Origin: DATLXH01 sp035576005
Lineage (GTDB): Bacteria > Acidobacteriota > Thermoanaerobaculia > Gp7-AA8
DNA: 64,000 bases
Reading direction: 5' to 3'
Assembly (NCBI GenBank): GCA_035576005.1
Contig: DATLXH010000091.1
Span: forward strand, 1 to 64,000
The position numbers and the translations under genes are program-made. Shown here in pieces: positions 7,604-16,820 of the stretch. The number at the start of each line of letters is the position of its first letter. Within the stretch, counting starts at the first letter, position 1. The notes under the pieces were generated by a model. It did no database searches and was not told the DNA's origin. It saw nothing but the letters and a program-made list of their open reading frames with translations.

Positions 7604-9301
7604 ATGGTACGAGATCGCCTCACGCACCTGACGAAGCTTGGCTTCCGACGGGATATCAAACTTTTCCTGGCGGCCCTGGTCGGGTTTCTGGTTGTCCTGA
7701 TCCTCTCGCTGCTCATGGTTCAGCAGACTACGCTCCTCGAGCTCCAGAGCAACCAATGGAGCCGCTGGGAGCTGGTCGCCGACCTTGCGACGCGAGAGCT
7801 CAGAGCTCCGCTGCCGCATCCGTCAGACGTCGCGAGCCAGCTCACGTATATACGCTCGCGCTATCCGATCTCTGCCATCTCTCTGCAGCCTCGAGCCGGC
7901 GGTCCCCCCATCGTATCCGGCTCACTCGCGACCGACGGTCACCATGTCCTTCTGCGCCAGATCCCTCGGGGGGCGCTGCGCTTCGAGTTCGATGCCTCGC
8001 CGCTGATTGCGTCACAGAAGCGCTTCTACGCCACCACAGCGATCGTCTTTGTTTCCACACTCCTCGGATCAATCCTCCTTTTTCTGTACCTGCCCAAGAT
8101 CGTGCGGCCCATTGAGCAACTACTCGATGAAGCCAGGGAAGTGGGAGAGAGAGGAGCAGAGACCGACGAGACCGAATACATCATCAATACCTTTCGCACG
8201 ACGATCGCGACGCTCAAGCGCCAGGAGCTGGAACTGCAAGAGCTGCATGTGCGGGAAAAGTCGAGAGCTGATGATCTCGAACGGATTACGGCAACGCTCA
8301 CGCGAAGTCTGACTTCCGGATTCATCGCTGTCGATGCCGCGGGTCTGATCGTTGACCTCAATCGTTCGGCCAGAGAGATCCTGAACATTGCTGACAGCTC
8401 GCATCTCACCGGGCTAACCGTGCCCGAATCGTTGGGCGACAGCAGCTTCGCCACAGCACTGACTGCCTCCGCAACCACCCGCACTCCGCTGACGAGGTAC
8501 GAAGTCTCGCACCACCCCGGATCCGAGAGTGTCATCGGGCTCACCACCGTTCCGCTGACAAGTGCCGACGGTGCGTTTCTCGGAATGATCGCCCTTTTCG
8601 CAGATCTATCCCCATCCAAGAAGCTGGAAGCACGGCTCCAGCAGATGCAGACTCTCGCGGACCTGGGCGAGATCTCGGCAGGGATCGCCCACGAGTTCCG
8701 CAACTCCCTGTCGACGATCCTGGGCTATCTCAAGCTGGCCGGCCGCCAACCGATGGAGCCCACGGCGGCCTCGAGAATCAGGAGTGCCGAGGAAGAAGCC
8801 ACGTTGCTATCAGCAGCTGTCGAGCGCTTTCTCAACTTCGCGAGTCCTTTGAGCATGACCGAACAGCGGTTCGATCTGGCGGCTGAAGCCACGGCCATCG
8901 CTCTGCGACTGACGAAAGAACGTCCGGAGATTCAGATTCTCTCTGTCGGCCCCGCGGTGGAAATCGATGGGGACGCCGTTCTCCTCTCGAGGGCCGTAGA
9001 GAATGTTCTGAGAAATTCGATTCAGGCAATCGAGCAGAAGGGTAACTCCGGAGGAACGCTTCGAATCGTGTCGTCCACCTCTCCTCCAGCGCTCGAGGTC
9101 CACGATGATGGAATCGGCCTCGATCCCCGACAGGCGGGGAGATATCTCCTCCCGTTTCAGTCCGATCGGCCGGGAGGATTCGGGCTTGGTTTGTCGCTGA
9201 CGAACAAGATCGTTCTCATGCACGGTGGCTCGCTGAAGCTGGAGGGGGCTCCTGGCACCGGTGCCTGTGTCCGAATGGAGTTTCCCCCTCTCGAGAGGTA
9301 A
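7604..9301 (+). CDS. Membrane sensor histidine kinase (PilS/NtrB-like)
   Basis: A 565-aa sensor kinase. Two membrane helices (about 19-40 and 142-163) flank a ~100-residue extracytoplasmic sensor region. A HAMP-like linker, a PAS-like domain (about 230-340) and a HisKA domain with the phosphorylated H363 in GIAHEFRNSLSTILGYL follow. The C-terminal ATPase has an N-box (NVLRNSIQAIE), HDDGIGLDP and GFGLGLSLT. The H-box and small C-terminus fit kinases of NtrC-type regulators. Its place between pilD and the minor pilins suggests a PilS-like role. The only candidate partner here is the sigma-54 regulator at 42317-43708, so the pairing is inference. Confidence 0.85.
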   Translation: MVRDRLTHLTKLGFRRDIKLFLAALVGFLVVLILSLLMVQQTTLLELQSNQWSRWELVADLATRELRAPLPHPSDVASQLTYIRSRYPISAISLQPRAGGPPIVSGSLATDGHHVLLRQIPRGALRFEFDASPLIASQKRFYATTAIVFVSTLLGSILLFLYLPKIVRPIEQLLDEAREVGERGAETDETEYIINTFRTTIATLKRQELELQELHVREKSRADDLERITATLTRSLTSGFIAVDAAGLIVDLNRSAREILNIADSSHLTGLTVPESLGDSSFATALTASATTRTPLTRYEVSHHPGSESVIGLTTVPLTSADGAFLGMIALFADLSPSKKLEARLQQMQTLADLGEISAGIAHEFRNSLSTILGYLKLAGRQPMEPTAASRIRSAEEEATLLSAAVERFLNFASPLSMTEQRFDLAAEATAIALRLTKERPEIQILSVGPAVEIDGDAVLLSRAVENVLRNSIQAIEQKGNSGGTLRIVSSTSPPALEVHDDGIGLDPRQAGRYLLPFQSDRPGGFGLGLSLTNKIVLMHGGSLKLEGAPGTGACVRMEFPPLER

Positions 9302-9317
9302 CCAAAGCCAGGGTATT

Positions 9318-9347
9318 GATACATTTAGTATCATGATCGCTCATGAT
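9318..9347. promoter_or_regulatory. Two overlapping operator-like dyads before pilin operon
   Basis: GATAC-ATTTA-GTATC (9318-9332) overlaps ATCATGA-TCGC-TCATGAT (9330-9347). Both are perfect inverted repeats within a conspicuously AT-rich stretch (about 9310-9415) between the kinase stop and the first pseudopilin. They look like regulator binding sites. A weak -35/-10 candidate (TTGTCT at 9384, TCTAAT at 9409) has a 19-bp spacer. Confidence 0.4.
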
Positions 9348-9454
9348 CCGGAAACTTTATTTCCTTACATAGCTATCTAAACCTTGTCTTATCATGCGGT
9401 TATGCGGTTCTAATGGTTCATGGCATCCAGCTCGCTAAAAGAGACTCCATCGAA

Positions 9455-10024
9455 ATGACACACCTCCGAAAAAACTCCGCTCCCGAAGCGGGATACAGCA
9501 TGGTTGAATCGCTTGTAGTGGTGGCGATCATCGGGATGATTTCCCTGGTCGCGATACCGAACCTCGTCGCGATCAACAACGGTAACAAGCTCAAGGCATC
9601 TCTTCGACTTTTTACGAACGATGTTCGCCTGGCGCGGCAGCGCGCTGTGACGCGGACCAGGCAGGTCAAGCTGAGCCTCTCACCGGGCAGCCGCAGCTAC
9701 TACATTTATCAGCGCCCCGTGACTGGCGGAGCGTGGACCCAGGTCACACCCCGCCGGACTGATTGTCCCAAGGTTGACGCCAGCGGGCCCTTCCCGAACG
9801 GTTGCCTGGGCGACACAGTGACATTCAGTGCAACGACCTTCGCGGATATCACTGACGCCGACGATACCGACACGATGAGGGATGTGATTTACACACAGAG
9901 CGGCGGAGTGGCGAACATCGGGACGCCCCCCAATACCATCACCATTCAATCGGTATACAACAACCTGGCGACCAAGCGGTACGTGGTTTCGCTCAGCGTG
10001 GCCGGCAACGTGACATCGAACTGA
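9455..10024 (+). CDS. FimT/GspH-like pseudopilin
   Basis: A minor pilin of 189 aa from the chosen start. The leader ending in APEAG is followed by YSMVESLVVVAIIGMISLVA, a class III signal with Glu at +5 and the prepilin peptidase site after Gly. The body has the FimT/GspH pattern (LRLFTNDVRLARQRAVTRTR). I prefer the ATG at 9455, which gives a 13-residue leader. An in-frame ATG at 9413 overlaps a possible -10 element and would give a 27-residue leader. It heads a minor-pilin operon and is followed 19 bases later by a PilV-like gene. Confidence 0.82.
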   Translation: MTHLRKNSAPEAGYSMVESLVVVAIIGMISLVAIPNLVAINNGNKLKASLRLFTNDVRLARQRAVTRTRQVKLSLSPGSRSYYIYQRPVTGGAWTQVTPRRTDCPKVDASGPFPNGCLGDTVTFSATTFADITDADDTDTMRDVIYTQSGGVANIGTPPNTITIQSVYNNLATKRYVVSLSVAGNVTSN

Positions 10025-10043
10025 TAGAACGAACGGAGAAGAA

Positions 10044-10610
10044 ATGAAATTGAACGGCTCCCGGCAAACGCTGCACGAACAGCGAGGCTTCAATCTGATC
10101 GAGGTCATGATCGCGATGGCGGTCATGGGCAGCGTAATGATGTCGATCCTCACGCTTTTCTTTCTGAGTCAGAGAAATGTCTACAGCGGTAAGCAGATGA
10201 CCCAGGCCGTCGCGGTAGGGACCAGAGTGCTGGAAGATCTGTCCACCATGACTACGGACGTCGTTTACGCAAACCTCAACATCACCAACGCAACGCCACG
10301 GCTGGCCAGCCCTCCTGCGATAGGAGGGGAGGTCTACGCCAACAGTGCGATCATCACGGTCGATACGACAACCGCTTACACTACCACCAATGACCCGGGC
10401 GGCTACTTTGCGCGCTGGCAGGCGCTGCTGAACTCGAACCGTTTCACAGATGGCAGGCTTTTTCTGGTCCTGACACCTACAGATCCGGTCACCAGCGCCA
10501 CCCCATTCAGCTCAGCCCAGTTTCTCAGAATCAAAGGCATTGTTGAGTGGAACGAAGCAACCCGCAGGCGCCGCGCAATCTTCGACACCGCTAAATCCAA
10601 ACGGCCGTAA
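10044..10610 (+). CDS. pilV: PilV-like minor pilin
   Basis: A 188-aa type IV pilus minor pilin. The leader MKLNGSRQTLHEQRG is cleaved before FNLIEVMIAMAVMGSVMMSI, with Glu at +5. A GGAG box is six bases before the ATG. The remainder is a short globular domain without clear motifs. Position second in a FimT-PilV-PilW-PilX order supports the PilV call. These proteins form the tip complex that primes pilus assembly. Confidence 0.8.
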   Translation: MKLNGSRQTLHEQRGFNLIEVMIAMAVMGSVMMSILTLFFLSQRNVYSGKQMTQAVAVGTRVLEDLSTMTTDVVYANLNITNATPRLASPPAIGGEVYANSAIITVDTTTAYTTTNDPGGYFARWQALLNSNRFTDGRLFLVLTPTDPVTSATPFSSAQFLRIKGIVEWNEATRRRRAIFDTAKSKRP

Positions 10611-10623
10611 CCGGAGCGACATC

Positions 10624-13600
10624 ATGGTCCCAACTTCCAATACCCGGCAGCGAGGTTTCACGCTCGCCGAAATTCTCGTTGCAACGGCGATCTTCATGGT
10701 GATTCTGCTCTCTGCCCTTCTTATTTACGACCGCAGCAACAAGGTCTTCAAGCAGGGTGTCGAGTCCTCCGAGATGCAGCAGAGCACGCGCATCGGTTTC
10801 GACAAACTCGTGAGCGACATTCGCATGGCGGGATTCGACTTCGATCGCGACGGGATTCCTGCCGGGACGACCGGGGTGGTATGGCGACCGTCGACAGCGT
10901 ACACAATCGGGAACCTGGTTGTTCCCACCACGGCCAATGGTTTTTCCTATCGTGCGACTACGTCCGGCGAGAGCGCAGCGAGCGCCCCCAACTGGCCGAC
11001 GACCACCGGAAGCAACGTTATCGACGGAGGTGTCAACTGGGCCGCCCAGGCACAGACACAATTCCAACAGCCAGACGAGCAGATCGAGTACGCCGGGGCT
11101 GCGGCTGCAACCATTCGCGGGAACTTCGATTATGAGTCCGATGCACTAACAGATCATGGACGGGAGCGCGCTTTCGAGCCGGTCGCCGGACAGTTTCCGG
11201 TAGTCACGACTGCCAATAATGAGATCGCCACCTACGCGCTCCGGTCGGCGGACAACACAAAAAACATCAGCACGTTCACGTTTTTTGCTGACACGTCCCG
11301 ACCGCGTAACGCCTACCCCGGCGGAGCAGCCGAGTCGCTCGTAACCATCGGATGTACCAACGGAAACTGTGATTCGCGCATCGACACGACCAACAACAAT
11401 CCTCCTTACACACTCTATCGTTTCACGCTGCGAGATGACGGTACTCCCGACGCTGGGGTACCGATTGCCGACAACGTCCGAAGCCTGAATTTCACCTACT
11501 ATTCCGATGCCTCCGGTCAGACTCCCATTCCGGGTAACACGGCTGGGACCGTGGTTCAGGGAGCAGTCGGCGGAGCAGGCCAGTTCAACCCCAATAGCAG
11601 CACCGCGACCTCAAACTTCCCCGACAGAGCGATCAGATCCACGATCCAGTCGGTCCGAGTCGACCTGGTCGGTATGAACTCTGCGCCGGATTCGACCTAC
11701 ACCAACACGGCTGAGACCCTGACCGCAGGCAACACCAGAAATTTCAGGCAGTACAGTCTGAGCAGCGTGATCGTGCCGCGAAATATTGGCCTCAGCGGAA
11801 CGGCAGAGCCGGTCCCCACGCAACCGGGTCCCTTTGCCATGACCGGACTCTGCACGGGTCACTGCAAAGTGCCGGTGGTCTACTGGAATCCTCCCAGCAC
11901 AGGCAACGTCAATTTCTACCAGGTTCACTGGGATACGGCCCTCAACGGACCATACACCAGCTTTCTGAACGCGAATCAGAACCTCTCTCTTTCGATCACC
12001 AGTCCGCTCAACGCCGGCACGACCTACTTCTTCAAGGTCCTTGCGATCAACGACACGGGGCGGACCTTCTCGACCAACTACATCACAGCGAGCCCGGTCA
12101 ACCGTACCAAGCCCTCCCCGCCCACCGGTCTTGCAGCGCTCGGCCTTCAGCCCAGTCAGGTCTCACTATTGTGGACCGCCCCGACTACCAACGACGTGAG
12201 CGCTAACACGCTCACCTGCCTTCCCACCGGAGGGGGTGATACGAACGGCTCTGCGATTCCGAGCTTCGAGCCGATCCAGTATCGGATCTATCGTGGCCCG
12301 ACAAGAACCTTCGACCCGGCAACGTCCGGTGCCCTGCTGACGAACAACAGCGGTCCGGTGACCACATGGGCCGATAATGCGACGACAGCGCCGGCTGCGT
12401 TCGGACCGCCGCCAAACTGCCTACCAGTCTTCTACCGCATTCAAGCGCTCGACGCCTGCGCCTACGACACAACCAATAGCTGGAATGCCCCTGCCGATGT
12501 CCTGACTGGCACCAGCGCGTTCCATCCCGACTCCGCTGCGAGTCCGGTGGAGCCCGCGTTAGAGGCCTCGGCGTATTCGTCGCAGCCCCCTGGAGTAGCA
12601 ACAGGACTGACTGTCAACACAGCTTCGAGCAACTGCGACTTCAACACAAATCGATGCTCGGTGGCGCTTACCTGGAACAAAGTCATCCTCGACGCGGCGG
12701 CGGCTCGCATCACTGTCAATGATTACGTCATCACTAGAAAAAAGAACAAGAGAGGGCAGCCTCCCGTGTTCGACCTCACCTTACCGACGGTGAGTGGCCA
12801 GGCATGGGTTGCGGGAGCCACTGCAAGCTACACCGATGTCGGCGCCCAGGCCTATGACCCGGCCGACTCTCTGCAATGGATTTATACGTACACCGTCAAG
12901 GCGTCTCAGTGCACGTTCTCCTCGCTTGTCGACTCGAACCCGGTCACCTACCCGAACTGCACATTCAGTGGAGGAGCCAATATTATTCAGGCCGGGGCGA
13001 ACTCGGGTGACGGAATGTCGGCGAGTAGCGCATGGGTAATGGGGGGCGGCGATGGCGTCACCGTTACGGGGGTCGCACCCAATGTTTTGAGACGGGTGAG
13101 ATTTGAGCTCTTCAACGACACGACTGGTGCTTCGGTCGGCGCGGTCACCGACTCGAGCGCCCCGTTCAACTACGGCTTCATCGACCAGACAGATAACCAG
13201 ACCTACCGACTCGTGATCACCAGCACGAACGCAAGCAACTGCGTTCAGCAGGATGTCCGCTACATTCAGGACGAACCAACTCAGCCGTGCACCACCGCAG
13301 CCTCCCCTGCCACGCTCATTCACGACACCCCGAATAACGGAACCGGTGGGCTCTGGACGACAACCGTGAGGCACACGATTGAGAACACCAGCCTTGAGGC
13401 CCTGACTCTCAAAGAGCTCAAGATCGACTGGCGGGCCACCACGCCGGCCGCGCGGCTGACAGGCATCACATTCTCGACGGGCTCGAAGAACGTTCCTGCG
13501 ACCGGGTTCTCAGCCGATCCCCCTTCGACAGGCACTTACAGCGTCCCCATCTCGACACTGCCTGTTCCACCATCGTCAAACAGCTACACGATCGACGTCG

Positions 13601-13761
13601 AGTTTGCTTACTCAAACGAGGATCGCGTCACCTTGCAGTCCAGCCCCATCAGCACGCTCTGCCTTGGTTATTCGGCACTGAGCGACTCTGGAGCGGTCCG
13701 TCGCTGCACGGTAGTCGGAAATCCAGGCGCCGGCACACTCAACCCCAGCCGTTGTGATTAA
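10624..13761 (+). CDS. pilW: Giant PilW-like minor pilin with Fn3-like domains
   Basis: A prepilin of 1045 aa, three to four times the usual PilW length. The leader MVPTSNTRQRG precedes FTLAEILVATAIFMVILLSA (Glu at +5), and the next 300 residues look like PilW (STRIGFDKLVSDIRMAGFDF). From about residue 395 there are three fibronectin-III-like modules (about 400-490, 497-640, 655-775), with phrases such as NAGTTYFFKVLAIND. A Thr/Ser/Asn-rich C-terminal region contains paired cysteines. I chose the ATG at 10624 behind GGAG; the frame is open upstream, but that is inside pilV. The extra modules suggest a pilus-tip adhesin. Confidence 0.8.
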   Translation: MVPTSNTRQRGFTLAEILVATAIFMVILLSALLIYDRSNKVFKQGVESSEMQQSTRIGFDKLVSDIRMAGFDFDRDGIPAGTTGVVWRPSTAYTIGNLVVPTTANGFSYRATTSGESAASAPNWPTTTGSNVIDGGVNWAAQAQTQFQQPDEQIEYAGAAAATIRGNFDYESDALTDHGRERAFEPVAGQFPVVTTANNEIATYALRSADNTKNISTFTFFADTSRPRNAYPGGAAESLVTIGCTNGNCDSRIDTTNNNPPYTLYRFTLRDDGTPDAGVPIADNVRSLNFTYYSDASGQTPIPGNTAGTVVQGAVGGAGQFNPNSSTATSNFPDRAIRSTIQSVRVDLVGMNSAPDSTYTNTAETLTAGNTRNFRQYSLSSVIVPRNIGLSGTAEPVPTQPGPFAMTGLCTGHCKVPVVYWNPPSTGNVNFYQVHWDTALNGPYTSFLNANQNLSLSITSPLNAGTTYFFKVLAINDTGRTFSTNYITASPVNRTKPSPPTGLAALGLQPSQVSLLWTAPTTNDVSANTLTCLPTGGGDTNGSAIPSFEPIQYRIYRGPTRTFDPATSGALLTNNSGPVTTWADNATTAPAAFGPPPNCLPVFYRIQALDACAYDTTNSWNAPADVLTGTSAFHPDSAASPVEPALEASAYSSQPPGVATGLTVNTASSNCDFNTNRCSVALTWNKVILDAAAARITVNDYVITRKKNKRGQPPVFDLTLPTVSGQAWVAGATASYTDVGAQAYDPADSLQWIYTYTVKASQCTFSSLVDSNPVTYPNCTFSGGANIIQAGANSGDGMSASSAWVMGGGDGVTVTGVAPNVLRRVRFELFNDTTGASVGAVTDSSAPFNYGFIDQTDNQTYRLVITSTNASNCVQQDVRYIQDEPTQPCTTAASPATLIHDTPNNGTGGLWTTTVRHTIENTSLEALTLKELKIDWRATTPAARLTGITFSTGSKNVPATGFSADPPSTGTYSVPISTLPVPPSSNSYTIDVEFAYSNEDRVTLQSSPISTLCLGYSALSDSGAVRRCTVVGNPGAGTLNPSRCD

Positions 13762-13773
13762 TAAGGATCGATC

Positions 13774-15954
13774 ATGAAGACCCGGAACCTTTCCAACCGC
13801 AGCTCAAAGAGTCACGAACGAGGCTCTGCTCTGCTGGTCAGCTTGATGGTGATCGTCGGACTCTCGCTGCTGGGACTCGGTTTTGTTGCGATCTCCGAGA
13901 CTGAGAGCGCGATCTCGGTCAACCAGCGAAACGGTCTTCAGGCTCAGGCGGCAGCATCGGCAGGGGCTCGACTTGTTGTGGAGTGGTTTCAGAATCCCAC
14001 ATGGGCCCGCACCCACGACCTCATGCCGGCCAATATCGCGAGCGCACCTTATAAGACTACGCGTGTCCTCGGCGGAAACACCGGCGTCTACAAGACCGAC
14101 GTATCCATCCTGCTCTTTGACAAACCATACAAGCCGAACAACACGGATCGTTTCTTCGGGAGCGAGGAATCAGCCGATCTGATCTTCAACGCCACTACGT
14201 CCCCGACTCAGATCAACAACATCAACACCAAACTTTTCGGGAGCACCACGGCCGAGGTTCGCATCTCAGAGATCCGGATCTATGCGCCTCCGATCTCCGG
14301 TGGCACTCTCACGGGCGGCTTCTGGATCGGTGGCACCCGTTATGGAGTTGCAACGATCAAGGCAACAGCCGAGCGCTACAATCCCAATGGTACTGCCGTT
14401 GCGTCACGCTCCGTCCGCATCGCCGTCGGAGAGTTTCCTCTCCCTGTTCCGGGCGGTCCGATCCAGAGTAAAACCGGTATCAACCTCGGCGGAAACTTCA
14501 ACGTCTGGTGGGGCTCCGAGACATCGGAAGCCACGCTGGACGATGACAGGAGCGGCGTGTCGACCTTCCCGTGGCAGAATGCCTACGAGCGACCCCACTT
14601 CGAGCGTGGCTACGAGTACCCCGATCAGGGAGCGAACAATGTCTGGCCTCTGGTGCCAGGCAGTACTTACGACGCACGCAACTACTTCAATCCGGTGCGC
14701 GGACTATCGATGATCGACCCATGGTTCGGTCAGCGAAGTGTCGGTCTGAACACGAGTAACTGCAGCACGCCTGTACCACCTGGCTATCTCTGTGGGAGCT
14801 ACACGGCAGACTCGGTTACTCAAACCAGTCCCACTTTTGTGGCGTTTCAGCGGCAGGCCATCAACAATTACCCCGACCGGCAGGTGCCGGTGTTTCCCGA
14901 TATCAAATACGACTTCTGGAAGCGCATCGCTCAGCAGGGCCGCGGGACCGTAGGCCTTTACTACTTCACGTACGACACCGCGACGACCAAGTTCCGGTTG
15001 AACGGGGCGGGAGCCGCTCGACACGCAGCCGACTGGGTCAATACCGTGGGCGATGGAGCCATCGGAAATGGCGCTAGGCTCGGAGCGGGTCTCTACTTCT
15101 TCGACACTCGAACGGGACAGAATCCCCAGAACGCGAACGGGACGACCAACACGGCGATCCTGACTCCGAGTCTATCGTGGAACTCGAATGATTTCGGAAG
15201 CCCCAACTTTCTCATGCAGGGATTTGTCTACTTGAACGCCGCCCGATGGGGCACCACGGGGAGCGGGAACAGTGCGCCGAACCTGCTCTACAACATGCCG
15301 GGAGAGATCTACAGGGATATCGGCTACAGGAAGTGGGATACGAGCACCTCGGCATGGGCGGTCGACGCAACCGGCGCTTTCATCACAGAAGGCGGAAATA
15401 ACGGAGGGTTCGATTCTCAGGACATGAACGGAAATGGCCGACAGGACGTCGTCACAGTCAGTGCAGCCGGGGTCTTCCGACCCAAAACGTGGGCTGCAGG
15501 TTGCACGATACCCGCGGCTTCGTACGACGGAACGAATGCTGCTGCAAATGACTGCTCAGAGCCGCATGAACCTTACATGAATTTCATCTATCCAACTGCA
15601 ACGAACACCAACGTAGTCTCAGGTTGGGAGGCGGGACTCGGTACGCAGAGACGCAAAATCCGCGGTGTCACGTGCTCGGCAAGCGTCCCTGGAAACTGCA
15701 CGAGCAACGCACATGACGACATTGGCGGCATGGTTCCAATCCCGGCAGATTCCGATGGTGTCGTCTATAACGAAGGCGCCTACGACCCACAGGGAAACGC
15801 GCGCATGTACGGTTCACTGCTCTTCAAAGGTGCGGTCGACGGAACCGGGACACCGTTCATCTACTTTGATGAGAAACTGCTCAAGGGAACCTACGCCCCC
15901 CCGGGCTTTCCGCGCGTGATCATCTTTTCCGAGCAGACTGACGAACAACAGTAA
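13774..15954 (+). CDS. pilX: PilX-like pilus assembly protein, large
   Basis: A protein of 726 aa whose first 70 residues match PilX N-termini: RGSALLVSLMVIVGLSLLGL followed by ETESAISVNQRN and an Ala-rich stretch. The cut would be after Gly at the HERG sequence. No Glu at +5, as usual for PilX. The remaining 650 residues are rich in Asn, Gly, Thr and aromatic residues, with several Cys pairs and a stretch resembling a calcium loop (DMNGNGRQD). An AAGGA box precedes the ATG. Typical PilX proteins are near 200 aa, so this one carries a large surface domain of unknown fold. Confidence 0.75.
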   Translation: MKTRNLSNRSSKSHERGSALLVSLMVIVGLSLLGLGFVAISETESAISVNQRNGLQAQAAASAGARLVVEWFQNPTWARTHDLMPANIASAPYKTTRVLGGNTGVYKTDVSILLFDKPYKPNNTDRFFGSEESADLIFNATTSPTQINNINTKLFGSTTAEVRISEIRIYAPPISGGTLTGGFWIGGTRYGVATIKATAERYNPNGTAVASRSVRIAVGEFPLPVPGGPIQSKTGINLGGNFNVWWGSETSEATLDDDRSGVSTFPWQNAYERPHFERGYEYPDQGANNVWPLVPGSTYDARNYFNPVRGLSMIDPWFGQRSVGLNTSNCSTPVPPGYLCGSYTADSVTQTSPTFVAFQRQAINNYPDRQVPVFPDIKYDFWKRIAQQGRGTVGLYYFTYDTATTKFRLNGAGAARHAADWVNTVGDGAIGNGARLGAGLYFFDTRTGQNPQNANGTTNTAILTPSLSWNSNDFGSPNFLMQGFVYLNAARWGTTGSGNSAPNLLYNMPGEIYRDIGYRKWDTSTSAWAVDATGAFITEGGNNGGFDSQDMNGNGRQDVVTVSAAGVFRPKTWAAGCTIPAASYDGTNAAANDCSEPHEPYMNFIYPTATNTNVVSGWEAGLGTQRRKIRGVTCSASVPGNCTSNAHDDIGGMVPIPADSDGVVYNEGAYDPQGNARMYGSLLFKGAVDGTGTPFIYFDEKLLKGTYAPPGFPRVIIFSEQTDEQQ

Positions 15955-15966
15955 CGAGGAACGACC

Positions 15967-16521
15967 ATGAGCAGACGCGTTGCAGTGACACTGGCCATCT
16001 CGTGCATTGTGCTCTTGTCAACCTCTGTCTCCGCGGCGACGAAAAAAAAGGCCCGGCCCAGCGCACCCGCAGCTGCGGTCCCTGCTCCCCCGGCCATCGA
16101 ATCCAACCTCGACAGTCTTGCAACCGAGCCGATGAAAGCGTCGGACTCTCCACTCGTGAGGGCGGCGAAGGCCGCCCGCCTGGTACGCACCCAGAACGCC
16201 GCTGACGGTCGGACCACGACATCTGTGACGGACTGGAAGCCACGCTCACTCGGCACGCTTGGGCCTGCCGTGTCGCCCCAGGGGGGCTCGCTCGCGACCG
16301 CAGGTCTGTACGACAAACGAGGGTCCGGTCCCTACCCCTCTGCTACGCAGAGACCGGCTGCCGAGGTGCGCAGGGATATGGAGCGCAACGCCGCCCAACT
16401 CCTCGAGCCCGTTCAGGATGACGAGGATGAGGGCGCAGCGGAGCGGAGAATGGAACAACTCAACATCGAGCTGCGGAACGGAACACCCGCAAAAGGCACT
16501 CCGCCACCGCCCAGGCCGTAA
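15967..16521 (+). CDS. Exported hypothetical protein at end of minor-pilin operon
   Basis: I do not recognise this 184-aa protein. It begins with a standard signal peptide (RRVAVTLAISCIVLLSTSVS, then ATKKK). The mature part is rich in Pro, Ala and charged residues and has no predicted helix bundle or membrane segment. A run EDEGAAERRMEQLNIEL near residue 160 may be a short coiled coil, and the protein ends in a proline run. It starts 12 bases after pilX, so it is probably an operon member, for instance a periplasmic helper. A 19-bp tandem duplication overlaps its stop codon. Confidence 0.65.
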   Translation: MSRRVAVTLAISCIVLLSTSVSAATKKKARPSAPAAAVPAPPAIESNLDSLATEPMKASDSPLVRAAKAARLVRTQNAADGRTTTSVTDWKPRSLGTLGPAVSPQGGSLATAGLYDKRGSGPYPSATQRPAAEVRRDMERNAAQLLEPVQDDEDEGAAERRMEQLNIELRNGTPAKGTPPPPRP

Positions 16522-16543
16522 CCAGACGCCCAGGCCGTAACCA
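16508..16543. repeat. 19-bp tandem duplication across a stop codon
   Basis: The unit CGCCCAGGCCGTAACCAGA (16508-16526) is repeated almost exactly at 16527-16543. The gene's TAA stop lies in the first unit. The second copy is outside the reading frame in use. Confidence 0.8.
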
Positions 16544-16580
16544 AGACGCGTGTCTATCAAAACGTCCAAACGACGGTGTC

Positions 16581-16644
16581 GCGTGACAGACAAGAGTGTC
16601 TGTCCTACACGCGAATGTAGGACAGACACTCTTGTCTGTCACGC
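16581..16644. repeat. Perfect 29-bp palindrome, GACAGACAAGAGTGTCTGTC family, copy 1
   Basis: The arms GCGTGACAGACAAGAGTGTC..TACA and TGTAG..GTCACGC are perfectly complementary over 29 bp around the loop CGCGAA. The same core recurs at 48158-48216. Each arm also contains a short internal palindrome (AGACA/TGTCT). It lies 60 bases after the minor-pilin operon and could form a very stable mRNA 3' hairpin. Confidence 0.9.
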
Positions 16645-16680
16645 GGAGACTTCTATTGATGGCAAGGACCGAACGCTTTC

Positions 16681-16722
16681 CCGCCGCCTCACGACGAAGG
16701 TCTCGTGCAAAATGCGGTTAAA
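16681..16722 (+). repeat. Decayed fragment of the 182-bp palindromic element
   Basis: The stretch from CCGCCGCCTCACGACGAAGG to ATGCGGTTAA matches the right arm of the 182-bp family (for example 26851-26890), with several substitutions and an altered TCTGTGAGAA block. No left arm is seen. The rest of the gap to 16820 holds no recognisable element or promoter. Confidence 0.55.
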
Positions 16723-16820
16723 ATTGGCATGGCGGCATCGAAGCGCCGGCCATCCGATCTGCGCCTCGCGGAACATTTCTTCCCGTTGAGCGTCGTAATG
16801 CCTGAGGTCACCCGCACAAC

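Noticed and set aside
9302..9454. Sigma-54 promoter for the minor pilins
   Set aside because: No GG-N10-GC pair with the right context was found here or upstream of 41214.
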